5,304 nt of DNA from Oscillospiraceae bacterium (GTDB taxonomy: Bacteria > Bacillota > Clostridia > Oscillospirales > Oscillospiraceae): assembly GCA_009786775.1 (NCBI GenBank), contig WQRL01000092.1:1577-6880 (forward strand), in the 5' to 3' direction. The translations under genes were made by a program, and so were the position numbers. Below the pieces are notes generated by a model that did no database searches, was not told the DNA's origin, and saw nothing but the letters and a program-made list of their open reading frames with translations. Shown piece by piece: positions 1-4,987 of the stretch. Positions within the stretch are counted from its first letter, which is position 1. Every line of letters begins with the position of its first letter.

Positions 1-436
1 CCTGCTGCACGGCAATTGCCCCGCCTATAATCAAGGCTATGTATAAAAAAGGTGCCACTTTCTTTGGTATTAAATCCCAGAGCCTTGCTGTAAGGCCGAA
101 AAACAGCATACTAAAACCCAGCAGGTGCAGCACTCCCCACCATATGGGCATTCCTATAAGCACAGTTGCAGCGGTTATTACCGCAGCAAGCAGCAGGGCA
201 ATAAGCCCGCGCTTAATATTGCTGTGTGAAAACCGCGAGGAAACACCTGAGAGGAATATAAACAGCCCTCCGAAAAAAGGCTGCAATATGTCAAACACGG
301 GATTAAAAAACATCCATGACGGTGCCCCTAAAAAAGCGACCAGGTTGTGCAGAAGGTGATGTGCCACCATCAAAACCACACACAGGCCGCGCAGGCCGTC
401 AATTATTTCGATTCTGCTTTTTTTATTTTCTTTCAT
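1..436 (-). CDS. DUF1624 / heparan-alpha-glucosaminide N-acetyltransferase-like membrane protein (N-terminal part)
   Basis: The minus strand is open from an ATG at 436 to the window edge and encodes 145 residues with no stop, so the C-terminal part is missing. After a short basic start (MKENKKSRIE) comes the family's opening motif I-D-G-L-R-G (residues 12-17), then a hydrophobic segment with His26-His27. Next come the FIFLSG-V-S-S-R-F block (59-69), the S-N-I-K-R-G turn (72-77), a helix (about 78-95) and the GVLHLLGFS segment (101-109). This order and spacing match the DUF1624 / HGSNAT-type acyltransferase family, multi-pass proteins thought to move acyl groups to sugars across the membrane. 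The bacterial substrates are mostly unknown. An AGAGGA ribosome site (441-446) lies 4 bases before the start, which is close but usable. The gene diverges from mobA across a 309-bp gap. Family call is fairly firm; exact function is open. Confidence 0.82.
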   Translation of the reverse strand, partial: MKENKKSRIEIIDGLRGLCVVLMVAHHLLHNLVAFLGAPSWMFFNPVFDILQPFFGGLFIFLSGVSSRFSHSNIKRGLIALLLAAVITAATVLIGMPIWWGVLHLLGFSMLFFGLTARLWDLIPKKVAPFLYIALIIGGAIAVQQ

Positions 437-464
437 GAAATCCTCTATATTATTACTGTGTGCC

Positions 465-479
465 AAAGCGTTACGCTTT
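465..479. repeat. Small perfect palindrome beside the large inverted repeat
   Basis: AAAGCGTTACGCTTT has perfect 7-base arms around one central T. It lies between the start of the DUF1624 gene and the left arm of the large inverted repeat. It could be an operator, a small hairpin, or part of the same repeat element. The sequence does not decide between these. Confidence 0.5.
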
Positions 480-482
480 ACA

Positions 483-636
483 GACCAGCCGGATACGGGT
501 GCTGCTCTGTGGGAAAGTGGGACGGGCGCAGTCCTGGAACACAAATTTTGTAAAGGCCTCAAGTTTCTGCCAGGATAGACGTGACTGACGGAGGCCGTTC
601 CACTTTTTCACAGAGCAGCACCTGTATCCGGCGGTT
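483..636. repeat. ~150-bp imperfect inverted-repeat element (palindromic intergenic repeat or structured RNA)
   Basis: Positions 488-525 pair with 595-632 as 38-base arms without gaps. In a plus-strand transcript, 34 pairs are Watson-Crick and the remaining four (497/623, 512/608, 513/607, 521/599) are all G-U wobbles. The stem continues outward past a bulged A (483-486 with 633-636). Inside, 530-533 can pair with 583-586, or alternatively 532-537 with 570-575, and a small 541-551 hairpin sits near the centre. No transposase or credible protein is encoded. It may be a MITE-like or other dispersed palindromic repeat, or a structured leader upstream of mobA. The pairing is seen directly; the nature of the element is inference. 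This element and the sites flanking it account for the gene-free stretch 437-745. Confidence 0.75.
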
Positions 637-694
637 GGTTTCGGCAGGATGAGTGTACCTCCGCAGCTCTTACGGCCGCAGCTGCGCGGCAATC

Positions 695-727
695 AGTATA
701 CCATACTTTCTTTCTTTGTGGTATACT
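695..727 (+). promoter_or_regulatory. Candidate extended -10 promoter of mobA within a 9-bp inverted repeat
   Basis: AGTATACCA (695-703) and TGGTATACT (719-727) are exact reverse complements separated by 15 bases. The right arm reads TGG-TATACT, a good extended -10 element (TGnTATAAT type), just before the mobA ribosome site GGGAGGTG (733-740). No good -35 is visible at normal spacing. The predicted start of transcription falls at about 734, which would leave almost no leader, so a promoter further upstream is also possible. The symmetry suggests an operator that could cover the promoter. A pyrimidine-rich loop with a repeated ATACTTTCT adds a direct-repeat component. Confidence 0.4.
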
Positions 728-745
728 TTCTAGGGAGGTGGACAC

Positions 746-1339
746 ATGGAAACTATAGTGATATTGGCCGGCGGGAGAAGCCGCAGGATGGGGCGCGACA
801 AACTAGCCCTTCCTCTGGATGGGAAAACACTTCTGGAATCTGTTATAAGCAGATTTGAAGAGCGTTTTGACAGTGTTTATTTGAGTGTGGCTGACGCCGT
901 GAAATACCCTGAGATTAAGACCCCGCGGCTTGTGGATATTGCTTCCGGCGCAGGCCCTTTGTCCGGACTTCACGCAGCCCTTACCCTACTGCCTGCCGAG
1001 GGGGTTTTCCTCGTGGCTGCCGATTTGCCTTTTGCAGACCCATCAGCAGCGCAGCGCATTATTGAACTTTGCAACGGGCATGAGGCCTGTGTCCTCAGGC
1101 TTCCGGGCGGGTTTCTCGAACCACTTTTCGGTTTTTACCGCCGCCCGGTCCTAAAGCTGTGCGAGGATGCACTAAGCTCAGGGGATTACAGGATGTCAGA
1201 GATTCTGCACAAAGCTCACACCCGGTTCGTTGAGCCAAGTGAGCTAGGTCAGTTCTGGGACGAGAAAATCATTATGAATGTAAATTCCCCCGAAGATTAT
1301 CAGAGCCTCACAGCCACAAACTCGTGCTCATATACTTGA
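746..1339 (+). CDS. mobA: Molybdenum cofactor guanylyltransferase MobA
   Basis: This 197-residue protein is of normal MobA length. MobA is a cytoplasmic nucleotidyltransferase that joins GMP from GTP to molybdopterin cofactor, giving the guanine dinucleotide form used by DMSO-reductase-family enzymes. The N-terminal signature L-A-G-G-R-S-R-R-M-G-R-D-K (residues 7-19) is the GTP-binding loop. G-P-L-S-G-L (70-75) follows, then A-A-D-L-P-F (91-96) with the metal-binding Asp93, E-P-L-F-G-F-Y (125-131) and the closing N-V-N-S-P-E-D-Y (178-185). The ATG at 746 has a strong GGGAGGTG site 5 bases upstream, which fixes the start. The last 11 residues lie in the 32-bp overlap with the convergent PLP-enzyme gene. 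No other cofactor-synthesis gene is in view. A cytidylyl- or adenylyltransferase specificity (MocA-like) is less likely given the MobA motif set. Confidence 0.92.
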   Translation: METIVILAGGRSRRMGRDKLALPLDGKTLLESVISRFEERFDSVYLSVADAVKYPEIKTPRLVDIASGAGPLSGLHAALTLLPAEGVFLVAADLPFADPSAAQRIIELCNGHEACVLRLPGGFLEPLFGFYRRPVLKLCEDALSSGDYRMSEILHKAHTRFVEPSELGQFWDEKIIMNVNSPEDYQSLTATNSCSYT

Positions 1340-2264
1340 GCCCGCAATCGTTTATAACAATGGCTATATTTTTACCTTTTTCAGCACCTTGCAGGAGCTT
1401 CACCGCAGCCATGAGATTAGCTCCTGAAGAAAACCCTGCGAAAATGCCTTCTTTCTGCGCTAAAAGATGTGTCATTTCAACGGCCTGTGCATCAGTTACC
1501 GTAACTGCACCATCTACAAGAGAGGGATCTGCATTGGGCATCTCTTTGGCGTAACCGCCACCTTGTATCCCATGCTTTACACCCTCTATAACCTCTCCGC
1601 CGTAGTGGGCGTTTCCGTAAGGCTCGACCGCGTAACAGCGGATTGCAGGGTTATGGCGCTTTAGGCTGCCCGCATACCCGCCAAATGTGCCCCCGGTGCC
1701 TATGTAGTCTGCAAACACTTCGATACAGCCGCCGGATTGCTCCCAAATCTCTTCCGCTGCCTGCTCTTGGGCACGCCTGTTGTCAAGATTTTCAAACTGG
1801 TTGAGGTAAAAAGCCCCTGTTTCTTCCAGAAGGCGTTTTGTTTCAACCTCGACCAGCTCTAAATCCGCCCCTGAAACTTTCCCTTTGACCGAGTCGGGTG
1901 CCTGGTCCACAAGCACCACCTCTCCGCCCAGAGCCGCTATCATCTTGGTGCGTTCAACGGAATTGCCCTTAGACATGACACAGATAAACCTGTAACCCTT
2001 GGCCGCACACACAAGGGCAACCCCCGTGCCCGTGTTGCCGCTTGTCATCTCCAGCACAGGCTGCCCGGGTTTTAAGAGCCCTTTTTGCTCGGCAAATTCA
2101 ATCATCCCGAGGGCTATGCGGTCCTTTTTGGAAAAGCTCGGGTTTAGATGCTCAAGTTTGGCAAAAATCGCCCCGCTAAGCCCAAGGTGTTTTGCTATTT
2201 TGTCTAGCCGCATTAGCGGTGTATTCCCAATTGCTTCTGTAATGTTAGTTATAAATTTACTCAT
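1308..2264 (-). CDS. Cysteine-synthase-family PLP-dependent enzyme (CysK-like)
   Basis: This 318-residue protein matches the usual length of O-acetylserine sulfhydrylase, a cytoplasmic fold-type II PLP enzyme that makes cysteine from O-acetylserine and sulfide. N-P-S-F-S-K-K-D-R (residues 41-49) holds the expected Schiff-base lysine, Lys47. T-S-G-N-T-G (74-79) is the substrate carboxylate loop, G-T-G-G-T (189-193) the phosphate cup, and G-F-S-S-G-A-N (277-283) supplies the serine near the pyridine nitrogen. The protein ends N-D-C-G-L-K-Y-M-S-T. The region M-S-K-G-N-S-V-E-R-T-K-M (97-108) differs from classical CysK (METMSIERR-like), so this is probably a side branch and may use a different acyl donor or nucleophile; I therefore give no symbol. 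An AAAGGA site lies about 10 bases before the ATG. The gene is convergent with mobA and divergent from the cupin operon. Confidence 0.88.
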   Translation of the reverse strand: MSKFITNITEAIGNTPLMRLDKIAKHLGLSGAIFAKLEHLNPSFSKKDRIALGMIEFAEQKGLLKPGQPVLEMTSGNTGTGVALVCAAKGYRFICVMSKGNSVERTKMIAALGGEVVLVDQAPDSVKGKVSGADLELVEVETKRLLEETGAFYLNQFENLDNRRAQEQAAEEIWEQSGGCIEVFADYIGTGGTFGGYAGSLKRHNPAIRCYAVEPYGNAHYGGEVIEGVKHGIQGGGYAKEMPNADPSLVDGAVTVTDAQAVEMTHLLAQKEGIFAGFSSGANLMAAVKLLQGAEKGKNIAIVINDCGLKYMSTSLWL

Positions 2265-2285
2265 TTGAACAGCATCCTTTGTAAT

Positions 2286-2314
2286 TTCTTTAACGAACAG
2301 CCGGCTTCTTTAAC
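2286..2314 (-). promoter_or_regulatory. Paired 9-bp direct repeat in the PLP-enzyme leader
   Basis: TTCTTTAAC occurs at 2286-2294 and again at 2306-2314, exactly 20 bases apart, or about two helical turns. Both copies lie downstream of the predicted transcription start and upstream of the ribosome site of the cysteine-synthase-like gene. That geometry would suit a repressor binding as two units and blocking elongation. The repeat is seen directly; operator function is inference. Confidence 0.35.
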
Positions 2315-2329
2315 AGGGCCTCCAATGCT

Positions 2330-2357
2330 TATATATTTGGCTTTCCGCCATTTTCAA
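2330..2357 (-). promoter_or_regulatory. Sigma-A-type promoter of the cysteine-synthase-like gene
   Basis: On the minus strand, TTGAAA (2352-2357) is followed after 16 bases by TATATA (2330-2335), or after 18 bases by TATAAG (2328-2333). Transcription would begin near 2323 and give a leader of about 60 bases. Confidence 0.5.
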
Positions 2358-2380
2358 CTGTTTTTGTACTTCCAGTATAT

Positions 2381-2398
2381 AAAAGCATTTTTGCTTTT
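2381..2398. repeat. A/T-rich hairpin between the divergent promoters
   Basis: AAAAGCA (2381-2387) and TGCTTTT (2392-2398) are perfect 7-base arms with a TTTT loop. The hairpin sits between the -35 of the minus-strand promoter and the plus-strand promoter, so it is better placed as a protein-binding palindrome than as a terminator. Role unknown. Confidence 0.4.
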
Positions 2399-2424
2399 GC
2401 AAGACACATTTGCTAAAAACTCTA

Positions 2425-2453
2425 TTGTGCTTTATCATTTCTAATGCTAAAAT
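2425..2453 (+). promoter_or_regulatory. Extended -10 promoter of the cupin-FAD operon
   Basis: TTGTGC (2425-2430) is followed after 17 bases by TAAAAT (2448-2453), which is preceded by TGC, an extended -10. A second candidate, TGT-TACAAT, lies at 2455-2463. Transcription from the first would start near 2460, with the GAGAGGA ribosome site at 2471-2477 ten bases before the cupin ATG. Confidence 0.55.
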
Positions 2454-2487
2454 ATGTTACAATTTAATTTGAGAGGACGGTTTTTCA

Positions 2488-2850
2488 ATGAGTTACAAAA
2501 TTACGAGAAAAAATGAGGCTGTTACATACGAAGCTCCCGGGCATTTTGATGTGCGTACAACACGCCTGCACAATGCCGATGATGTAAATTCCGGCGCAAT
2601 TGTTATGGGGCTGAGCCACTTTCTTCCTGGCGGAGGCTGCGATTACGGCGCCAACCCCAAGGAAACCATCTACTACATCATCGAAGGGCAGATGTATTTA
2701 GAATCTGAGCTAGGCACCGAAAATGAAGTTAAAACAACCCTTTATGCCGGCGATTCTTACCACTGCGGCCCGGGGACTAAGAAATCTATCGTAAATAACG
2801 GGACAACTTGCACACAGATGCTCGTCGCCCTGGTGACACCTCAGGCGTAG
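2488..2850 (+). CDS. Small single-domain cupin protein lacking canonical metal ligands
   Basis: This 120-residue protein, predicted cytoplasmic, shows the two half-motifs of a single cupin beta-barrel. The first is the F-L-P-G-G-G turn (residues 45-50) leading to K-E-T-I-Y-Y-I-I-E-G (58-67). The second is A-G-D-S-Y-H-C-G-P-G (87-96) followed by S-I-V-N-N-G (100-105). The HxH pair of motif 1 is absent: Tyr53 and Ala55, or Asp52 and Gly54, fall there. The motif-2 histidine position is Lys or Ser. Remaining polar candidates are His44, Cys51, Glu59, His92 and Cys93. It may bind a small ligand without metal or use atypical ligands. It is the first gene of an operon, six bases ahead of the FAD oxidoreductase, so a joint role is plausible. 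The start is supported by GAGAGGA ten bases upstream. No specific function is assigned. Confidence 0.82.
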   Translation: MSYKITRKNEAVTYEAPGHFDVRTTRLHNADDVNSGAIVMGLSHFLPGGGCDYGANPKETIYYIIEGQMYLESELGTENEVKTTLYAGDSYHCGPGTKKSIVNNGTTCTQMLVALVTPQA

Positions 2851-2856
2851 ACCCCA

Positions 2857-4509
2857 ATGCTTAAACTTTCTGATGTCAGATTAAAGGAGCGCTGCGGTAT
2901 TGCAGCGCTCCGCTCTGTGGCAGCTAAGATGCTGGGTGTCCCGGAGAGCGGAATAAGGACTCTAGAGATCCAGCGCCTGTCAATTGATGCAAGGCGCAGG
3001 CCTGATGTGCGGTTTGTATACACTCTGCTGCTGTCCCTTGATGACGAAGCGTCCGTACTTGCAAAGGCGCAAAGGGGCGGTTCACGCGAAAACGCCAAAG
3101 CAATTCCGCTGTCTGCGTACACTCCACCTGAGCGCTATAGTTTCCCCGTGCCCGCCGGCGGTCCTGCAAGCACTTCGCAGCTTCTTCCTGTAATCGTCGG
3201 AGCAGGCCCTGCGGGGCTCTTTGCTGCGCTCTGTCTCGCAGAGGCAGGGCTGAGGTGCATAGTCCTCGAACGCGGGGAAGCCGTTGAAGAGCGTGTGAAA
3301 TCCGTCTCCCGCTTCTGGGCTGAGGGAGTGCTCAACCCGGAGTCCAACGTACAGTTCGGCGAGGGCGGTGCAGGGACTTTCTCAGACGGCAAGCTCACCA
3401 CCGGAGTGAGTGGCATCCGCATCAGATACGTGCTAGAGCAGCTTGTTAAGTTCGGAGCCCCGATGGATATTTTGTACCTGGCCAAGCCCCACATAGGCAC
3501 TGATAGGCTGCGCGGAGTGGTTGTTGCAATAAGGCGAAGGTTAATTGAGCTAGGCTGCGATGTGCGCTTCGGACACCGGCTTTCGGATATTTTAACCGCA
3601 GACGGCATCTTAACGCAAATTTCTGTAAAGTCCGGCGAAAAGACATATTCCCTTCATACAGACAGGCTCATACTCGCCCTTGGCAACAGCTCGCGCGACA
3701 CCTTCGAAATGCTGCACAGCCACGGTGTAGCCCTTGAGCCCAAGGCGTTCTCTGTGGGTGTCCGCATAGAACATTTGCAAGAGGATATTGATCTAAACCA
3801 ATATGGCAAAGAGGCTGTGGAAAGCACAGTCTGCTATCCCGCTTCGGATTACAAACTCGCTGCCCACCTTGATGGTGGCCGTTCTGTCTACACATTTTGC
3901 GTCTGCCCGGGCGGCGAGGTGGTTGCAGCAGCGTCAGAACTAGGATGCGCCGTTACAAACGGCATGAGCCACTATGCCCGCGACGGGGTGAATATTAACG
4001 GAGGGCTGCTCGTTTCAGTCACTCCTGAGGATTTCGGCGGCGGGGCGTTAGGCGGCATTGCTCTCCAGCGTGAGCTTGAAAAAGCCGCATTTTGCGCAGG
4101 CGGCAGCAATTACTTCGCTCCAGCACAGCTTGTGGGCGACTTTCTGCGCAAACAGCCCTCATCCGGGCATGGGAAGGTGACGCCCACTTACTCACCGGGC
4201 GTAAAGTACTGCAATCTGTGGGATGTCCTTCCCGAGTTTGTCTGCAACGCTCTCTTGGAGGCTCTCCCGATGCTCCAAAAACGGATAAACGGCTTTGCAC
4301 ACCCTGAGGCTGTCATGACTGCTGTTGAAACCCGCAGCTCCTCCCCTGTGAGGATTTTGCGCGAAAATTATGAGGCTACCGGAATCCGCGGCATTTTCCC
4401 CTGTGGTGAAGGGGCGGGTTACGCCGGAGGCATAATGTCGGCGGCTGTTGACGGCATACGCTGCGCCGAGGCTGTAATATCATCAGACACAACAAAGCTA
4501 CGGCCTTAG
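2857..4509 (+). CDS. FAD-dependent dehydrogenase of the COG2509 type
   Basis: This 550-residue flavoprotein is predicted soluble. An N-terminal alpha/beta domain (about 1-95) includes L-S-I-D-A-R-R-R-P-D (41-50), typical of this family. The Rossmann dinucleotide site is V-I-V-G-A-G-P-A-G (112-120), with Glu138 closing strand beta-2 to hold the ribose. F-G-E-G-G-A-G-T-F-S-D-G-K-L (167-180) is a family hallmark, as are N-Y-F-A-P-A-Q (418-424), E-T-R-S-S-S-P-V-R (491-499) and the C-terminal flavin segment G-E-G-A-G-Y-A-G-G-I (517-526). The family is widespread in Clostridia and its substrate is not established. The start is six bases after the cupin stop, in the same frame, with only a weak AGG before it, so translation is probably coupled. 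The N-terminus at this ATG fits the family. The stop codon sits in the loop of the terminator. A strong hairpin overlaps codons 10-19. Confidence 0.88.
   Translation: MLKLSDVRLKERCGIAALRSVAAKMLGVPESGIRTLEIQRLSIDARRRPDVRFVYTLLLSLDDEASVLAKAQRGGSRENAKAIPLSAYTPPERYSFPVPAGGPASTSQLLPVIVGAGPAGLFAALCLAEAGLRCIVLERGEAVEERVKSVSRFWAEGVLNPESNVQFGEGGAGTFSDGKLTTGVSGIRIRYVLEQLVKFGAPMDILYLAKPHIGTDRLRGVVVAIRRRLIELGCDVRFGHRLSDILTADGILTQISVKSGEKTYSLHTDRLILALGNSSRDTFEMLHSHGVALEPKAFSVGVRIEHLQEDIDLNQYGKEAVESTVCYPASDYKLAAHLDGGRSVYTFCVCPGGEVVAAASELGCAVTNGMSHYARDGVNINGGLLVSVTPEDFGGGALGGIALQRELEKAAFCAGGSNYFAPAQLVGDFLRKQPSSGHGKVTPTYSPGVKYCNLWDVLPEFVCNALLEALPMLQKRINGFAHPEAVMTAVETRSSSPVRILRENYEATGIRGIFPCGEGAGYAGGIMSAAVDGIRCAEAVISSDTTKLRP
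2886..2911 (+). repeat. GC-rich hairpin in the 5' coding region of the FAD gene
   Basis: GGAGCGCTGC (2886-2895) and GCAGCGCTCC (2902-2911) are perfect 10-base arms with a 6-base loop, about 30 bases into the FAD gene. No U-run follows, so it does not look like an intrinsic terminator. It could slow ribosomes, set an mRNA processing or stability boundary between the two operon genes, or be chance. Confidence 0.55.
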
Positions 4510-4521
4510 CCGCAGCTTTGT
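4492..4521. terminator. Shared bidirectional terminator hairpin between the FAD gene and yajC
   Basis: The arms 4492-4504 and 4509-4521 pair over 13 positions with one A-C mismatch (4500/4513) and a CTTA loop. The plus side is followed by T-rich sequence. On the minus strand the hairpin begins 23 bases after the yajC stop and is also followed by a T-rich tract. The T tracts are interrupted on both sides, so efficiency may be moderate. The FAD gene's TAG (4507-4509) spans the loop and the first base of the right arm. Confidence 0.75.
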
Positions 4522-4544
4522 CTTGTAATCTGTAATTAATACCG

Positions 4545-4826
4545 CTATCTGGGCTGCTCTTCCGTGACTTGCTTGCCGACAGTAGAAATTGCCCATTTGG
4601 CAACTTGGACGCGCACGCGGTCTTCGCTTGTCTCAAAAGTTATTTTTTCACTGTCAACGGAGACAACCTTTCCTAAAATGCCGCCAATTGTGGTGATATT
4701 GTCGCCTACTGACAGCGAATCACGCATATCTTGAAGGGCTTTCTTCTTCTTCTTCTCCGGGCGGATCATGAAGAAGTAGAAAATAGCAATCATAGCTACT
4801 ATTACAATAATCATGGTGGGGTCCAT
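4545..4826 (-). CDS. yajC: Preprotein translocase accessory subunit YajC
   Basis: This 93-residue protein has one N-terminal membrane helix (about residues 4-20), then I-R-P-E and a run of five lysines (25-29). A small cytoplasmic domain follows, with L-S-V-G-D-N-I-T-T-I-G-G-I-L-G-K-V (38-54), the YajC signature. YajC associates with SecDF near the SecYEG channel and aids protein export. The ATG at 4826 is chosen because AGGAGG lies 9 bases upstream; an in-frame GTG at 4847 would place that ribosome site inside the coding region. The gene looks monocistronic: its own promoter lies just upstream, and downstream it meets a terminator and the convergent FAD gene. secD and secF, often its neighbours, are not here. 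The lysine run is encoded by a TTC-type microsatellite (plus strand, around 4741-4755) that could be prone to slippage. Confidence 0.93.
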   Translation of the reverse strand: MDPTMIIVIVAMIAIFYFFMIRPEKKKKKALQDMRDSLSVGDNITTIGGILGKVVSVDSEKITFETSEDRVRVQVAKWAISTVGKQVTEEQPR

Positions 4827-4835
4827 ACAGTCATT

Positions 4836-4841
4836 CCTCCT
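4836..4841 (-). promoter_or_regulatory. Ribosome binding site that fixes the yajC start
   Basis: The minus strand reads AGAGGAGGAA here. The AGGAGG core is 9 bases from the ATG at 4826 and overlaps the coding sequence that would result from the upstream GTG, so the ATG is the better start. Confidence 0.8.
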
Positions 4842-4860
4842 CTGCACTGAAATTCACGCT

Positions 4861-4889
4861 ATTATACTTTTTATTCGGAAAAAAATCAA
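4861..4889 (-). promoter_or_regulatory. Sigma-A promoter of yajC
   Basis: On the minus strand TTGATT (4884-4889) is followed after exactly 17 bases by a perfect TATAAT (4861-4866). Transcription would start near 4854 and leave a leader of about 28 bases that contains the AGGAGG site. Confidence 0.75.
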
Positions 4890-4909
4890 GACAAATTCTG
4901 TACAAAAGT

Positions 4910-4938
4910 TTGAAACATTTCGTGACATGGTGTATAAT
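4910..4938 (+). promoter_or_regulatory. Sigma-A promoter of the right-edge membrane protein gene
   Basis: TTGAAA (4910-4915) and TATAAT (4933-4938) are separated by exactly 17 bases. Transcription would start near 4945, about 43 bases before the ATG. The -35 lies 20 bases from the yajC -35, so the two promoters are back to back. Confidence 0.75.
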
Positions 4939-4987
4939 TTGCAGGGATATTCAGTTGACCAGACTATAAATCATGCTGGAGTTTTGT

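Noticed and set aside
39..359. 106-codon open frame on the plus strand
   Set aside because: It lies antisense to the DUF1624 gene, whose family motifs are clear, and has no ribosome site or recognisable domain.
447..475. TAATAT (447-452, minus) as a promoter for the DUF1624 gene
   Set aside because: It would overlap the gene's own ribosome site and start transcription at about the start codon, and there is no -35 at the right spacing. The true promoter is probably further upstream.
347..692. Short open frames on both strands (347-553 plus, 471-692 minus) giving similar peptides with A-G-Y-x-C-C-S-V-x-K-W
   Set aside because: The similarity arises because the two frames read the two arms of the inverted repeat. 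Neither has a convincing ribosome site or protein character.
2381..2398. A/T hairpin as an intrinsic terminator
   Set aside because: It lies between two divergent promoters where nothing needs terminating, and the stem is short and AT-rich.
3135..3895. Several 60-160-codon open frames on the minus strand
   Set aside because: They are antisense to the motif-rich FAD oxidoreductase and show only low-complexity, Arg/Ser/Pro-rich translations typical of shadows in GC-rich genes.
4827..4847. GTG at 4847 as the yajC start, adding seven residues
   Set aside because: It would put the AGGAGG site inside the coding region. The ATG at 4826 has ideal spacing and a normal YajC N-terminus.
4973..4987. 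In-frame ATG at 4973 as the start of the right-edge gene
   Set aside because: No ribosome site precedes it, whereas GGAG sits 6 bases before the ATG at 4988. It remains a minor alternative.
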